Part shown: piece after piece, positions 1-8,514 of the stretch | Position numbering within the stretch: position 1 is the first letter of the stretch | Layout: each line of letters begins with the position of its first letter | DNA from: Bacteroidota bacterium | GTDB taxonomy: Bacteria > Bacteroidota > Bacteroidia > M30B66 | Reading direction: 5' to 3' | DNA length: 38,508 nucleotides | Assembly (NCBI GenBank): GCA_027490225.1 | Contig: JAIXYK010000048.1 | Coordinates: forward strand, 1-38,508 | Position numbers and translations under genes: made by a program | Notes under the pieces: model-generated | The model's database searches: none | Told to the model about the DNA's origin: nothing | What the model saw: only the letters and a program-made list of their open reading frames with translations

Positions 1-1
1 C

Positions 2-1699
2 TTAGGCCTGCAAATGAAATCTGTAGGTGAGGTAATGGGAATTGGGCGTTCGTTTTCTGAAGCGCTTCAAAAAGCTTGTCAAAGTTTAGAAGTGAGTCGC
101 AATGGTTTGGGCGCCGATGGCAAAGATTTGCGAAACCCTGAAGCTATTGTTGATAGTTTAAAGCATCCTTCTTGGAACAGACTTTTTCATGTAAAGGACG
201 CAATGACTATGGGAATTCCTACTAAGACCATACAGAAACTTACGCAAATTGACCCTTGGTTTTTGAATCAAATAGAAGAAATGGTGGCCTTGGAACGTGT
301 AATTGAAAAATACACAATCGATAATATACCTTTTGAATTGATGCGCGAAGCCAAGGAAAAAGGCTATGCCGACCGTCAAATTGCCCATTTGCTAAGGTGC
401 TTAGAAAGTGAAGTATTTAAGAAGCGTCACGAAATGAACATAAAGCGTGTGTATAAATTAGTAGATACTTGCGCGGCTGAATTTGAGGCAAAAACACCAT
501 ATTATTATTCAACTTTCGATGGAGAGAATGAAAGTATGGTAAGCGATAGAAAGAAAATAATTGTGCTTGGCTCAGGGCCAAATAGAATAGGGCAGGGCAT
601 TGAGTTCGACTACAGTTGTGTACATGGTGTATTGGCTGCCAAAGAATGTGGTTACGAAACCATTATGATTAACTGTAATCCTGAAACAGTTTCCACAGAT
701 TTCGACATTGCCGATAAACTATATTTTGAACCTGTATTCTGGGAACATATTTATGATATTATTTTGCACGAAAAGCCAGAAGGCGTGATTGTGCAACTCG
801 GAGGACAAACCGCATTGAAGTTGGCCGAAAAGCTGGATCGTTACGGTATTAAAATTATTGGAACATCTTATAAAAGCCTCGATCTGGCGGAGGACCGTGG
901 TAGTTTTTCTACCTTGTTAAAAGACAATAACATTCCTTATCCAAGATTCGGAGTAATAGAACATGCCGACCAGGCTGCTGCATTAGCACGCGAATTAGGA
1001 TTTCCTTTGCTGGTAAGGCCAAGTTACGTTTTGGGCGGCCACAATATGAAGATTGTTATAAACGAAGAAGAGCTCGAAGACCATGTAATTGATTTGTTGA
1101 AAGACATACCAGGAAATAAGGTGCTTTTAGACCATTTCTTAGACAATGCCATAGAAGCCGAAGCCGATGCCATTTGCGATGGAGAAAATGTCTACATCAT
1201 TGGCATTATGGAGCATATTGAACCTGCTGGAATTCACAGTGGAGATTCAAATGCATTATTGCCACCTTTTAGCTTAAGCGAAAACGTTATCAAGCAGATT
1301 GAAGAACATACCAAAACCATCGCTTTGGCGCTAAATACCGTTGGTTTGGTAAATATGCAATTTGCTGTAAAAAATGAAATCGTTTATGTAATTGAAGCAA
1401 ATCCAAGAGCATCACGCACAGTTCCTTTTATATGTAAGGCTTACGATGAACCTTATGTAAACTATGCTACCAAGGTTATGCTCGGTCATAACAAGGTCAC
1501 AGATTTTAACTTTCAGCCCAAGAAAAAAGGCTTTGCTATAAAAATCCCCGTTTTCTCATTCGATAAATTCCCCGGCGTAAATAAAGAGTTAGGACCAGAA
1601 ATGAAATCAACTGGAGAAGCCATTCATTTTATTGACAATTTACAAGACGAAAAATTCTTAGAATTGTATGCCGATAGGAATCTGTATTTGAGCCGATAA
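2..1699 (+). CDS. carB: Carbamoyl-phosphate synthase large subunit, C-terminal part (5' truncated by window edge)
   Basis: Makes carbamoyl phosphate from bicarbonate, ATP and glutamine-derived ammonia for pyrimidine and arginine synthesis, in the cytoplasm with CarA. The frame is open from base 2, so only about the last 565 residues are present. The first ~165 residues are the end of the N-terminal synthetase half and the helical oligomerisation domain. A second ATP-grasp unit follows, with GSGPNRIGQGIEFDYS, the CNPETVSTD motif, VQLGGQTALKLA, RPSYVLGG and EANPRASRTVPF. The protein ends about 15 residues after ELGPEMKSTGEA, so the ~130-residue MGS-like allosteric domain of enterobacterial CarB is absent. 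That short form is usual in Bacteroidota. The residue after RPSYVLGG is His where E. coli has Arg. Followed by a long noncoding spacer. Confidence 0.97.
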   Translation, partial: LGLQMKSVGEVMGIGRSFSEALQKACQSLEVSRNGLGADGKDLRNPEAIVDSLKHPSWNRLFHVKDAMTMGIPTKTIQKLTQIDPWFLNQIEEMVALERVIEKYTIDNIPFELMREAKEKGYADRQIAHLLRCLESEVFKKRHEMNIKRVYKLVDTCAAEFEAKTPYYYSTFDGENESMVSDRKKIIVLGSGPNRIGQGIEFDYSCVHGVLAAKECGYETIMINCNPETVSTDFDIADKLYFEPVFWEHIYDIILHEKPEGVIVQLGGQTALKLAEKLDRYGIKIIGTSYKSLDLAEDRGSFSTLLKDNNIPYPRFGVIEHADQAAALARELGFPLLVRPSYVLGGHNMKIVINEEELEDHVIDLLKDIPGNKVLLDHFLDNAIEAEADAICDGENVYIIGIMEHIEPAGIHSGDSNALLPPFSLSENVIKQIEEHTKTIALALNTVGLVNMQFAVKNEIVYVIEANPRASRTVPFICKAYDEPYVNYATKVMLGHNKVTDFNFQPKKKGFAIKIPVFSFDKFPGVNKELGPEMKSTGEAIHFIDNLQDEKFLELYADRNLYLSR

Positions 1700-2348
1700 T
1701 AAAAATTAATTATTGCAGGATTTGGGCGCCTTGCCCCGTTTACATCTATTTTCAATTATAGAAATTCATTTGGGGCAATCCCGCTATTCGCTTGTATCTT
1801 TTTATTTCACTGCGTTTCATAAAAAGTATACCGCTTCTATCGGTGGCGCTGGCTTTGTTGTATTCCAAAAAACAGGGGGACTCCATCCCCTCCCCGTGAG
1901 CAATATACATTGGTGCAAACCAATTAGTCGTATGTTAAACGTTTATAAACGGCTAAGTTTTCAAACAAATCTTGAAAAGTATTGATAGGAGGAAAGTGTT
2001 TAAATCCCGAAATTTGAACTGGGGTGGGAAATGTAGTTTCCCCTATTTTTTAAGAATTTCTAAAATTTTTTAGTAAGCCATCAACTCCAATTATCGCGTT
2101 TAACTTTCGTAAGAAATTGTAGTTTGCCCTTAGGCTGAATTTTACCTGTCTGCCAGCGACAGTGATTGGAACGGAAACCCGGTGCGAGGCACTTTGCCGA
2201 GTACCGAGTTGCAGTGAAAAGCACGGTTTACAAAACTATAATGTGCAGACCAATTTTTCTTGAAATGCTTGTATTGTTTTGGAAAGTCGCCCAAATAAAA
2301 GAGACTAATAATTACAAATTCACTAATAATAGCTTTTTTAAATTCTTT
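1700..2348. other. 649-nt noncoding spacer with repeat-like blocks
   Basis: No credible gene is visible between carB and the end of the receptor gene on the other strand. The stretch contains short hairpin-forming pieces: ATTGGT-GCAA-ACCAAT (1909-1924), a perfect 12-bp palindrome CGTTTATAAACG (1940-1951), GGGAAA-TGTAG-TTTCCC followed by a T run (2026-2051), and CTGTC/GACAG (2146-2162). Two blocks, about 1720-1905 and 2140-2235, are richer in G+C than their surroundings and look like dispersed intergenic repeats rather than decayed genes. Their copy number cannot be judged from one window. Confidence 0.6.
2026..2051 (+). terminator. Possible intrinsic terminator 3' of carB
   Basis: A 6-bp perfect stem (GGGAAA/TTTCCC) with a 5-nt loop is followed after three bases by six T. 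It has the shape of a Rho-independent terminator on the plus strand, but lies about 325 nt past the carB stop, so it may instead belong to the repeat-like DNA around it. Confidence 0.35.
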
Positions 2349-4577
2349 TTATTTATGTGCTAGTTTGAAACGGAAGCCTACATAAAGCTCTCTTCCTCTT
2401 GTTGGGCCCCAAACAAATGAGGTGTCGAAGTATTGGCTAAACGGATTTTGCCAGCTTAATATTGGCTGCTTTTGACGGAAATCGAATATGTTTTCACATC
2501 CTATATACACCTCAAATTTTTTAAATGTATAAGTAAATTGTAGGTTTACTAAGGTAAATGGATTAGAAAATCCCGCTCTTTGAAACGCTAAAGGATTTGA
2601 TTGTGTATCGGGCAATCTTTGTTTCCCTAGCCAATGCACATTTGCATCTATGTGAAATTTATTTGTTAAAGGCTTGTAGCTAAAGGTAGTCAAGAATTTA
2701 TGCGCTGCATTAAATGGTAAAAGCAATTTTTTGTCGTTCACTTCTCGGTAAACATCCAAAAAGGTATAGCCGGCTTTAAAATCAAAGCGTTTTTGGAATT
2801 TTAAATTTACTTCTGCCTGAAAGCAATTGCTAATGCTTTTTCCTTCGAAATTTGAAATTATTGCTTTTGTAGGTTCAGCATCATAATCAGGAAAAATTTG
2901 ATTTTGGAAATTCGTTCTGTAAAAATCGGCGCTGAAGTATCCGGAAACATTTTCTCGCTCGAACTTATGCACCAAGTTAATGCCTGTATTAAAGGCTCTT
3001 TCTGGCTTTAATTGCTCTGCAAAAACAATATCTCGTGAACTTACCAATAAACCAATGTTTTCGCTGAATAGGTTGGTTGTTCTCCAGCCTGTTCCCACAT
3101 TTGCGCGAATTACTGTGTTTTTTGATAAGTCGTATTTTAATAAAGTTCGCGGAGTAACTGTAAACCCAAATTGATTATGAGCATCGCCTCTAATTCCTGC
3201 AATCCAGGTGATTTTTTTGTTGAATAAACTCATAGTATTTTCTGCAAATACACCCGGTATTTTCTCTAATCTATTGTATTGCCCGGCAAAAGTGCGACTT
3301 AAAGTATTATCGGTAAATGCAATATTTTCGTCTAGTTTTAAATACCTAAAACTAAAGCCGGTTTTAAGAGCATGCTTTTGAGCATAAGAAAGTTCGTACT
3401 GTAAATTGGCGTAAATGTTTGTTTGTTGAGCTTTGTAATTTACAGTTCCAAAATGGGAATTCTGATTTTGAAAAAATGAAGATGCCAACAAGGTAACTCG
3501 GTGATTATCGTTGAATTTATAATTGGTTTTGGACCAGATTTCAGGCTGATTCATTTGAACCGATTGACCGTAAACAATGGAACTACCCGCATCTTTTTCA
3601 GAATTGAATGTGGTTTGTCCTCCAATTCGTTGCTCATTCATAAATTTAAGTGAAATACTGCTGCTCCAGCCCCAATCTTTTTCTTTGCCATATTGCAATT
3701 TGTTAAATGCCATGTATCGCGTTAATTGAGGAAGGTCTAAAAAGTTGTCGGCATCGCGGTCTATTTTATTTGCCGGCTGAACCAAGTGTACTGCCAACAA
3801 ATTGCTCCACTTGCTTTTTTTAAAACTGAGATTTGAATTGAGATGCTTTTCTCCGAAACTATTGATATAGCCGTTTAGCAGGAATTTATCCGTTTTATCA
3901 GGCTCTTTAGTTTCAACGTTGATTTGTCCGCTTATGCTTTCGTATCCTTGAAGCACGCTGTTGGCTCCTTTGGAAACATAGATGTTATCAACTAAAGTCC
4001 CAGGTAATCCGCTAATGCCGTATGTAAAGGTCAAACCTTGTATCATGGGCAATCCGTCTATCAACACCTGGTTATAAATTCCGGATAATCCTAAAATTCT
4101 CAGTTCTTTAGCATTAGTAATTACATTGGTAACTTGAGGTTGAACAGTAGTTTGTGTTTCGAAACAACCAGCCAAATCGCAACAGGCGGCTTTTTGTAGT
4201 TCAGTTTGGGTAATTACTTCAGTTTTTATGGGTTTCAAATTTGAAATCTCAACACCATCTCTTTGTCCTGTAATTTCAACTTCTCCCAATATTTTAATTT
4301 CCTTTAACTTGAAATTTATAAAGGATTGATTTTTAACTTCAATCGTATCTGATGCGTATCCTATAAAACTCGCAATAAGTTTTTTTTGAAGGATATTTTT
4401 AGATGAAATTTCGAATTCACCTTTTTCATTTGCAGTTGTTCCAACAGTTGTTCCTTGCCAATAAATACTGGCACCTGCCAACATTTCATTTTTGCTATTG
4501 CTTACTTTTCCAATAATAGTTTGAGCCAGCCATCCATTAGAATACAGTAACCCAGCAATGATGATAATATTTCTCAT
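2349..4577 (-). CDS. TonB-dependent outer-membrane receptor, probably metal-related
   Basis: 742 residues. A signal peptide (about 1-19) is followed by a carboxypeptidase-regulatory-like beta domain (about 21-95), a plug domain (about 115-225, with VLIDGLPM and SKGANSVLQGYESISGQINV) and a 22-strand-type barrel to the C terminus. TonB receptors import ligands across the outer membrane using energy from TonB-ExbBD. The plug begins with AACCDLAGC (Cys132, Cys133, Cys138). A plug carrying the AACC element belongs, as I recall, to a receptor group often found beside HMA-domain proteins, and that is the arrangement here: the next gene upstream in transcription order is an HMA-like protein. A role in copper or other soft-metal uptake is therefore inferred; the ligand is not shown. 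It is the last gene of a three-gene minus-strand set. Confidence 0.9.
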   Translation of the reverse strand: MRNIIIIAGLLYSNGWLAQTIIGKVSNSKNEMLAGASIYWQGTTVGTTANEKGEFEISSKNILQKKLIASFIGYASDTIEVKNQSFINFKLKEIKILGEVEITGQRDGVEISNLKPIKTEVITQTELQKAACCDLAGCFETQTTVQPQVTNVITNAKELRILGLSGIYNQVLIDGLPMIQGLTFTYGISGLPGTLVDNIYVSKGANSVLQGYESISGQINVETKEPDKTDKFLLNGYINSFGEKHLNSNLSFKKSKWSNLLAVHLVQPANKIDRDADNFLDLPQLTRYMAFNKLQYGKEKDWGWSSSISLKFMNEQRIGGQTTFNSEKDAGSSIVYGQSVQMNQPEIWSKTNYKFNDNHRVTLLASSFFQNQNSHFGTVNYKAQQTNIYANLQYELSYAQKHALKTGFSFRYLKLDENIAFTDNTLSRTFAGQYNRLEKIPGVFAENTMSLFNKKITWIAGIRGDAHNQFGFTVTPRTLLKYDLSKNTVIRANVGTGWRTTNLFSENIGLLVSSRDIVFAEQLKPERAFNTGINLVHKFERENVSGYFSADFYRTNFQNQIFPDYDAEPTKAIISNFEGKSISNCFQAEVNLKFQKRFDFKAGYTFLDVYREVNDKKLLLPFNAAHKFLTTFSYKPLTNKFHIDANVHWLGKQRLPDTQSNPLAFQRAGFSNPFTLVNLQFTYTFKKFEVYIGCENIFDFRQKQPILSWQNPFSQYFDTSFVWGPTRGRELYVGFRFKLAHK

Positions 4578-4638
4578 TGATTTGATAATTAGTAAAATTC
4601 AAACTTTTATATTTCAAAAAGCTTGATTTTATAATGTT

Positions 4639-4977
4639 TTACTGTTTTACTTTGTAAGGTCGGTCGGCTGGATTTTCACATCCTCCAGTATTTTCAATAG
4701 CTGTGAAAATTTCTTTTTCTGCTAATTGTGATGGGTTGTATATTACTTCAAATGAAGATGTTGCGCCCATTTTTGTGGATTTGCAACTTGTTACACCATT
4801 CAATTTTTCAACATTGCTGGCGATGGTTTTTAAATCATTAGAACATGTTATTCCTTTTACTTTTACTTTGATTGTTTTGGTTGAAGGAGAAGCTGGTTGT
4901 GCGTTTTGAGCTGAGGTAATTGTTGAACTGGCTACCATTAAAATGATAACCAATAGGTATTGTGAAATACTTTTCAT
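4639..4977 (-). CDS. Exported HMA-like (heavy-metal-associated) domain protein
   Basis: 112 residues: signal peptide (about 1-23, ending TSAQ), a short Pro/Ser/Thr-rich stretch, then a ferredoxin-like HMA domain (about 34-105) of the pattern IKVKVKGITC...NVEKLNGVTSCK...VIYNP...IFTAIENTGG. HMA domains bind Cu(I) or similar ions through a GMxCxxC loop. Here the loop reads GITCSNDL, so the second loop Cys is missing; other Cys residues occur in SCKST and in GGCENP near the C terminus. Metal binding may be altered or shared with another protein. The protein should lie in the periplasm, next to the receptor encoded 61 nt downstream. Confidence 0.8.
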   Translation of the reverse strand: MKSISQYLLVIILMVASSTITSAQNAQPASPSTKTIKVKVKGITCSNDLKTIASNVEKLNGVTSCKSTKMGATSSFEVIYNPSQLAEKEIFTAIENTGGCENPADRPYKVKQ

Positions 4978-5044
4978 TATTCTGATTTTTTTGATTTTAA
5001 CTAATAAGATTTTTTCGCTGATTATTCATGCAGCAATATTATTG

Positions 5045-5395
5045 TTAAACAATTTTAGGCGGTTGCCAGAAATCAGGTTTAAATTGAGAGGTAAATGTTG
5101 AATTATAATGAAATAGATGTTCTATTAACATTTCCAAATGCACAAAACCTTCTAATGGATTTGAAAAGTTATGCACTACAAATGCACCGCAGATTTGAAA
5201 TGGATTGCAATTCTTATCAGAACAATCATTTTCTTTATCTGGTTGATTTTCGGAAGTGTCTTTATTTGTTTTTGATGAACAAGCTCCTGCACAACAACCT
5301 ACTTCTTCTTTTTGGTTCAAAGAAAATATATCAACACAAGGCTTTATGGTTAAAGTCAATATGGTGAAGGCAAGCAGAAATGTGAACAATTTCAT
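5045..5395 (-). CDS. Small Cys-rich exported protein of unknown function
   Basis: 116 residues. A hydrophobic N terminus (about 1-20) is followed by a Cys-rich middle with EVGCCAGACSS and CSDKNCNPFQICG, including a CC pair and a CNPFxxCG element, then a short tail ending WQPPKIV. I do not know a function. Small Cys-rich proteins of this kind accompany HMA/TonB-receptor sets in Bacteroidota, and several Cys clusters suggest metal or redox sensitivity. It is the first gene of the minus-strand set; the HMA-like gene starts 67 nt downstream. A TAATTTTG element lies directly upstream. Confidence 0.75.
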   Translation of the reverse strand: MKLFTFLLAFTILTLTIKPCVDIFSLNQKEEVGCCAGACSSKTNKDTSENQPDKENDCSDKNCNPFQICGAFVVHNFSNPLEGFVHLEMLIEHLFHYNSTFTSQFKPDFWQPPKIV

Positions 5396-5402
5396 TTAGT
5401 TG

Positions 5403-5410
5403 CAAAATTA
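5403..5410 (-). promoter_or_regulatory. -7 promoter element of the Cys-rich/HMA/TonB-receptor set
   Basis: TAATTTTG on the minus strand fits the Bacteroidota -7 consensus TAnnTTTG. It ends only 7 nt before the ATG at 5395, so the transcript would start nearly at the start codon. No clear -33 TTTG is seen. Confidence 0.45.
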
Positions 5411-5545
5411 CATTTTCTTTTTAATTCTAAAATACGAGAAGCATATTTCATCTGATTATAATATTTCTTTAAAATCTTAACAGAGTTTTAGCAGAGGAAT
5501 TCAAAAATGCCAAAATGACCACATTTTTTTAAGGCAAGTATTTTG

Positions 5546-5553
5546 TACTTTTG
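5546..5553 (+). promoter_or_regulatory. -7 promoter element of the DUF4834 gene
   Basis: TACTTTTG matches TAnnTTTG and ends 18 nt before the ATG at 5572. An in-frame upstream TTG (5551) overlaps this element, which is why the ATG at 5572 is taken as the start. Confidence 0.45.
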
Positions 5554-5571
5554 ACCTCAAATTCGTCTCAC

Positions 5572-5832
5572 ATGCGCGTGTTGCTCATTCTTTTAACAGT
5601 TTATTTACTTTACCGTATATTTTTCAATTTTGTATTGCCTTTAATTGCACGTTATTTCTTTGCCAAAGCGGCCAAAAACATGCAAGGTCAATTCAATCAA
5701 CAACAGCAACAACAAAGAACCACTAGCAGACGTGAAGGTGAAGTAAGAATTGAAACACCTAATAGTCCTCAAAATCAGAGAAATAGAAATTTTGATGAGG
5801 GAGAATTTGTAGATTATACAGAAGTGAAATAG
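5572..5832 (+). CDS. DUF4834 family small membrane protein
   Basis: 86 residues from the ATG at 5572. One hydrophobic helix (about 2-25, VLLILLTVYLLYRIFFNF) is followed by a basic, Gln-rich segment (QFNQQQQQQRTT), then GEVRIE and a C-terminal acidic end EGEFVDYTEVK. This layout, an N-terminal anchor, a charged linker, GEV.I and a D[YF]xEV[KE] tail, is that of DUF4834, a Bacteroidota family of unknown function. It sits 45 nt upstream of the YfhO-type gene, an association I have seen as common in this phylum. The function is unknown. Confidence 0.8.
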   Translation: MRVLLILLTVYLLYRIFFNFVLPLIARYFFAKAAKNMQGQFNQQQQQQRTTSRREGEVRIETPNSPQNQRNRNFDEGEFVDYTEVK

Positions 5833-5851
5833 GCAATCCGAAAGAGACGTG

Positions 5852-5859
5852 TATATTTG
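5852..5859 (+). promoter_or_regulatory. -7 promoter element of the YfhO-type gene
   Basis: TATATTTG, a perfect TAnnTTTG, ends 18 nt before the ATG at 5878. The same distance separates the -7 element and start codon of the preceding gene. No good -33 box is visible. Confidence 0.5.
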
Positions 5860-5877
5860 ACACGCAATTTCAGAAAA

Positions 5878-8511
5878 ATGCCAACATTTAACTTTCGCGC
5901 TTTGCTGCCGCATTTAGCAGCAATCCTTATTTTTATCTTATTGATTTTTGCTTATTTCCCTGAACTTTTCAGTGGGAAAAGTCTTCGCATGGACGATATC
6001 GAACAGCACAAAGGTATGTCTAACGAATTGGTTGACTACCGCGAACGCACCGGTGAAGAAGCCATTTGGACCAATACCATGTTTAGTGGTATGCCTGGAT
6101 ATTTAATTTCAGTAGTCTTCAAAGGTAATTTAGTTGCCAATATTGCTACTATTATTAAAATGGGCTTTCCTCGTCCTGCTGATTCTATGTTGGTGCTAAT
6201 GATTGGACTTTATATCCTTTTTCTGGTTTTAAAAGTCCGTCAGCCGCTCGCCATTGTTGGAGCCGCAGCTTACTGTTTTACAACATACAACTTGTTAATT
6301 ATGGAAGCAGGGCACATGTCGAAAGTAGATGCCATTTCATGGATACCATGGGTTGTTGCCGGTGTAATGCTGGTTTTAAATGGCAAGTATATATTAGGTG
6401 GATTGTTTACTGCAATATTTCTGAGCATTCAAATTAAATCTTCTCACTTTCAAATTACCTATTATTTAGCCTTTATCATTTTCTTCTTGGTAATATTTTA
6501 TTTGGTAGATGCCCTTAAAAATAAAACAGCTCCAGCTTTTATAAAAGGAACTGGAGTTTTAGTAATTGCTGCAATTTTGGGAGTGTTAACTAACATTTCG
6601 TCTTTGTACACTATTTACGATTATGGAAAAGATTCAATCCGTGGAAAATCTGAATTAACCATTGGCGACAGCAAAGACAGCGGAGGTTTAGATAAAAATT
6701 ACGCCTTAGATTACAGTTATGGAGTTGGCGAGAGCTTCTCATATTTGATTCCAAATGTTTATGGCGGAGCATCTAATTTAGGACTTGCCGACCAAAAAGA
6801 AGCGTTAAAAGAAGCAGATGCCAATTACCGTCAGTACCTCACGCAAATGCCTCAATATTGGTCAGATACTTCAACCACAGGTCCATTTTATGCCGGTGCA
6901 TTGGTTTGTTTCTTATGTGTTTTAGGTTTTTTTCTGGTTAAATCTCCTGCAAAATGGGCATTTCTTGCATCTGCCATTTTAGCTTTATTATTAGGTTGGG
7001 GAAAAAATTTCGAAGGCTTCTCAGTATTTATGTTGGAGAATTTTCCAGGCTATAATAAGTTTCGTGCAGTAAAAATGACCCTGGTAATTACCGATTTTAT
7101 TATTCCTGTAATGGCCATTCTTGGATTAAACGAAGCCATGAATCATGCAGATTTATTTAAAGAAAAACGCAAAGAAATAATTGCAGCTTTTTCATTAACG
7201 GGAGGTTTGTCTTTGTTGTTTTATTTAATGCCTGAAATGTTCTTCAATTTCGATTATATCATGCCACAAATGGAAGAGCAATTAACTAGTTTTTTACCTC
7301 AGGCAGGATTAGATAAAGATCAGTTTATTGGAAATTTAAGTGCTGTGAGAATTGCAATTTTTAAAGCAGATGCATTAAGAGCATTTTTACTAATAGCGGC
7401 TGGTGTTGCTATTTTATTTGCATATGGTAAATTCAAATTTAATGCTGTAATAATGGCTGCATTAATTGGTCTTATAGTAGTTGGCGATTTATTTTCTGTC
7501 GATAAAAGATATGTAAATAAGAAAGATTTGGTTTCTAATACGAAAGCGGCGATTCCATATGAGCCCTCTACTGCCGATGAAACAATATTCGCTATGGAAA
7601 TCGCTTCTGATGCTAGTTTGCAAACTAAAATTGATGCAGGAATTGCGGCAGCTGTGAGCAGGTCGAAAAAGAAAAATGGCTTAACTGCTGATGAAATGTA
7701 CAAACAACGCTACAGGGCTTTGGTAGCAAATACTAATTACAGGGTTTTGAATTTGGCGAAAAGTACATTCAATGATGCTGCAACATCATATTTCCACAAG
7801 TCAATTGGAGGTTACAGTGCTGCTAAATTAGAGCGTTATCAGGAAATGATAAAATATCATATTGACCCCAATATGAAAAGTATTTATGCCGCATTTAATG
7901 CACAACCAACTGATTCATCTTTAAAGGAAATGATGAGCAAGTTGTACGCATTAAATATGTTGAACATGAAATACATCATTTATAATGACAAGGCTGCGCC
8001 GTTGGTAAATAATTCTGCATTAGGCAATGCTTGGATAGTAAATGAAATTAAGTGGGTAAATTCTGCCGACGAGGAAATAAAAGCAATGGATGCTAATTTT
8101 AACCCAAAAAATACAGCAATAATCGATAACAGGTTTAAAGAAGCAATTGGAAACACAATGCCTTCAGCTGATTCAACAGCAACTGTTACTTTAAAAAGTT
8201 ATGCGCCTAATGCATTGGCCTACGATTTTAATGCATCAAAAAATCAAGTCGTTTTATTTTCTGAAGTATATTATGAAAAAGGTTGGAAGGCATTTATTGA
8301 TGGAAAAGAAACACCACATTTTAGAAGTAATTACATCATAAGAGGTTTGGTGGTTCCTGCTGGAAAACATGAAATTAAATTTATTTTTCATCCTGATGTT
8401 TATTACAGCACAGAGAAAATTAGCTATGCATCTTCTATTGTTTTATTGATTGCTTTAATTCTATTTATTGGATTAAGTTTTAGAAAAAAGAAAACAGAAA
8501 TAGCTAAATAA
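5878..8511 (+). CDS. YfhO family polytopic membrane protein (GT-C-like)
   Basis: 877 residues from the ATG at 5878; an upstream in-frame TTG (5857) lies inside the promoter element and is rejected. The protein has about a dozen hydrophobic helices: one at the N terminus (LAAILIFILLIFAYFPELF), several between ~85 and 250, more from ~340 to 560, and one at the end before RKKKTE. An Asp pair follows the first helix (RMDDIEQHKGM), as expected of GT-C-type membrane glycosyltransferases, where the first extracytoplasmic loop carries the catalytic acid. The C-terminal ~250 residues are soluble, with YYEKGWKAFIDG shared by YfhO proteins. In Firmicutes YfhO glycosylates lipoteichoic acid; here the acceptor is unknown. 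asnB follows after 3 nt, so the two are probably cotranscribed. Confidence 0.88.
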   Translation: MPTFNFRALLPHLAAILIFILLIFAYFPELFSGKSLRMDDIEQHKGMSNELVDYRERTGEEAIWTNTMFSGMPGYLISVVFKGNLVANIATIIKMGFPRPADSMLVLMIGLYILFLVLKVRQPLAIVGAAAYCFTTYNLLIMEAGHMSKVDAISWIPWVVAGVMLVLNGKYILGGLFTAIFLSIQIKSSHFQITYYLAFIIFFLVIFYLVDALKNKTAPAFIKGTGVLVIAAILGVLTNISSLYTIYDYGKDSIRGKSELTIGDSKDSGGLDKNYALDYSYGVGESFSYLIPNVYGGASNLGLADQKEALKEADANYRQYLTQMPQYWSDTSTTGPFYAGALVCFLCVLGFFLVKSPAKWAFLASAILALLLGWGKNFEGFSVFMLENFPGYNKFRAVKMTLVITDFIIPVMAILGLNEAMNHADLFKEKRKEIIAAFSLTGGLSLLFYLMPEMFFNFDYIMPQMEEQLTSFLPQAGLDKDQFIGNLSAVRIAIFKADALRAFLLIAAGVAILFAYGKFKFNAVIMAALIGLIVVGDLFSVDKRYVNKKDLVSNTKAAIPYEPSTADETIFAMEIASDASLQTKIDAGIAAAVSRSKKKNGLTADEMYKQRYRALVANTNYRVLNLAKSTFNDAATSYFHKSIGGYSAAKLERYQEMIKYHIDPNMKSIYAAFNAQPTDSSLKEMMSKLYALNMLNMKYIIYNDKAAPLVNNSALGNAWIVNEIKWVNSADEEIKAMDANFNPKNTAIIDNRFKEAIGNTMPSADSTATVTLKSYAPNALAYDFNASKNQVVLFSEVYYEKGWKAFIDGKETPHFRSNYIIRGLVVPAGKHEIKFIFHPDVYYSTEKISYASSIVLLIALILFIGLSFRKKKTEIAK

Positions 8512-8514
8512 TTT

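Noticed and set aside
1713-1985. Open frame of 90 codons in the carB 3' spacer
   Set aside because: No recognisable domain, low-complexity aromatic/Ser/Lys composition, and it crosses hairpins and the 12-bp palindrome; typical of a false gene in repeat-like spacer DNA.
2166-2363. Open frame of 65 codons before the receptor gene
   Set aside because: Non-ATG-style context, no domain, and it runs into the end of the receptor gene on the opposite strand.
7320-7703. Antisense open frame of 127 codons inside the YfhO-type gene
   Set aside because: It lies fully opposite a well-supported membrane protein, and its Ala/Ser/Ile-rich product has no family features.
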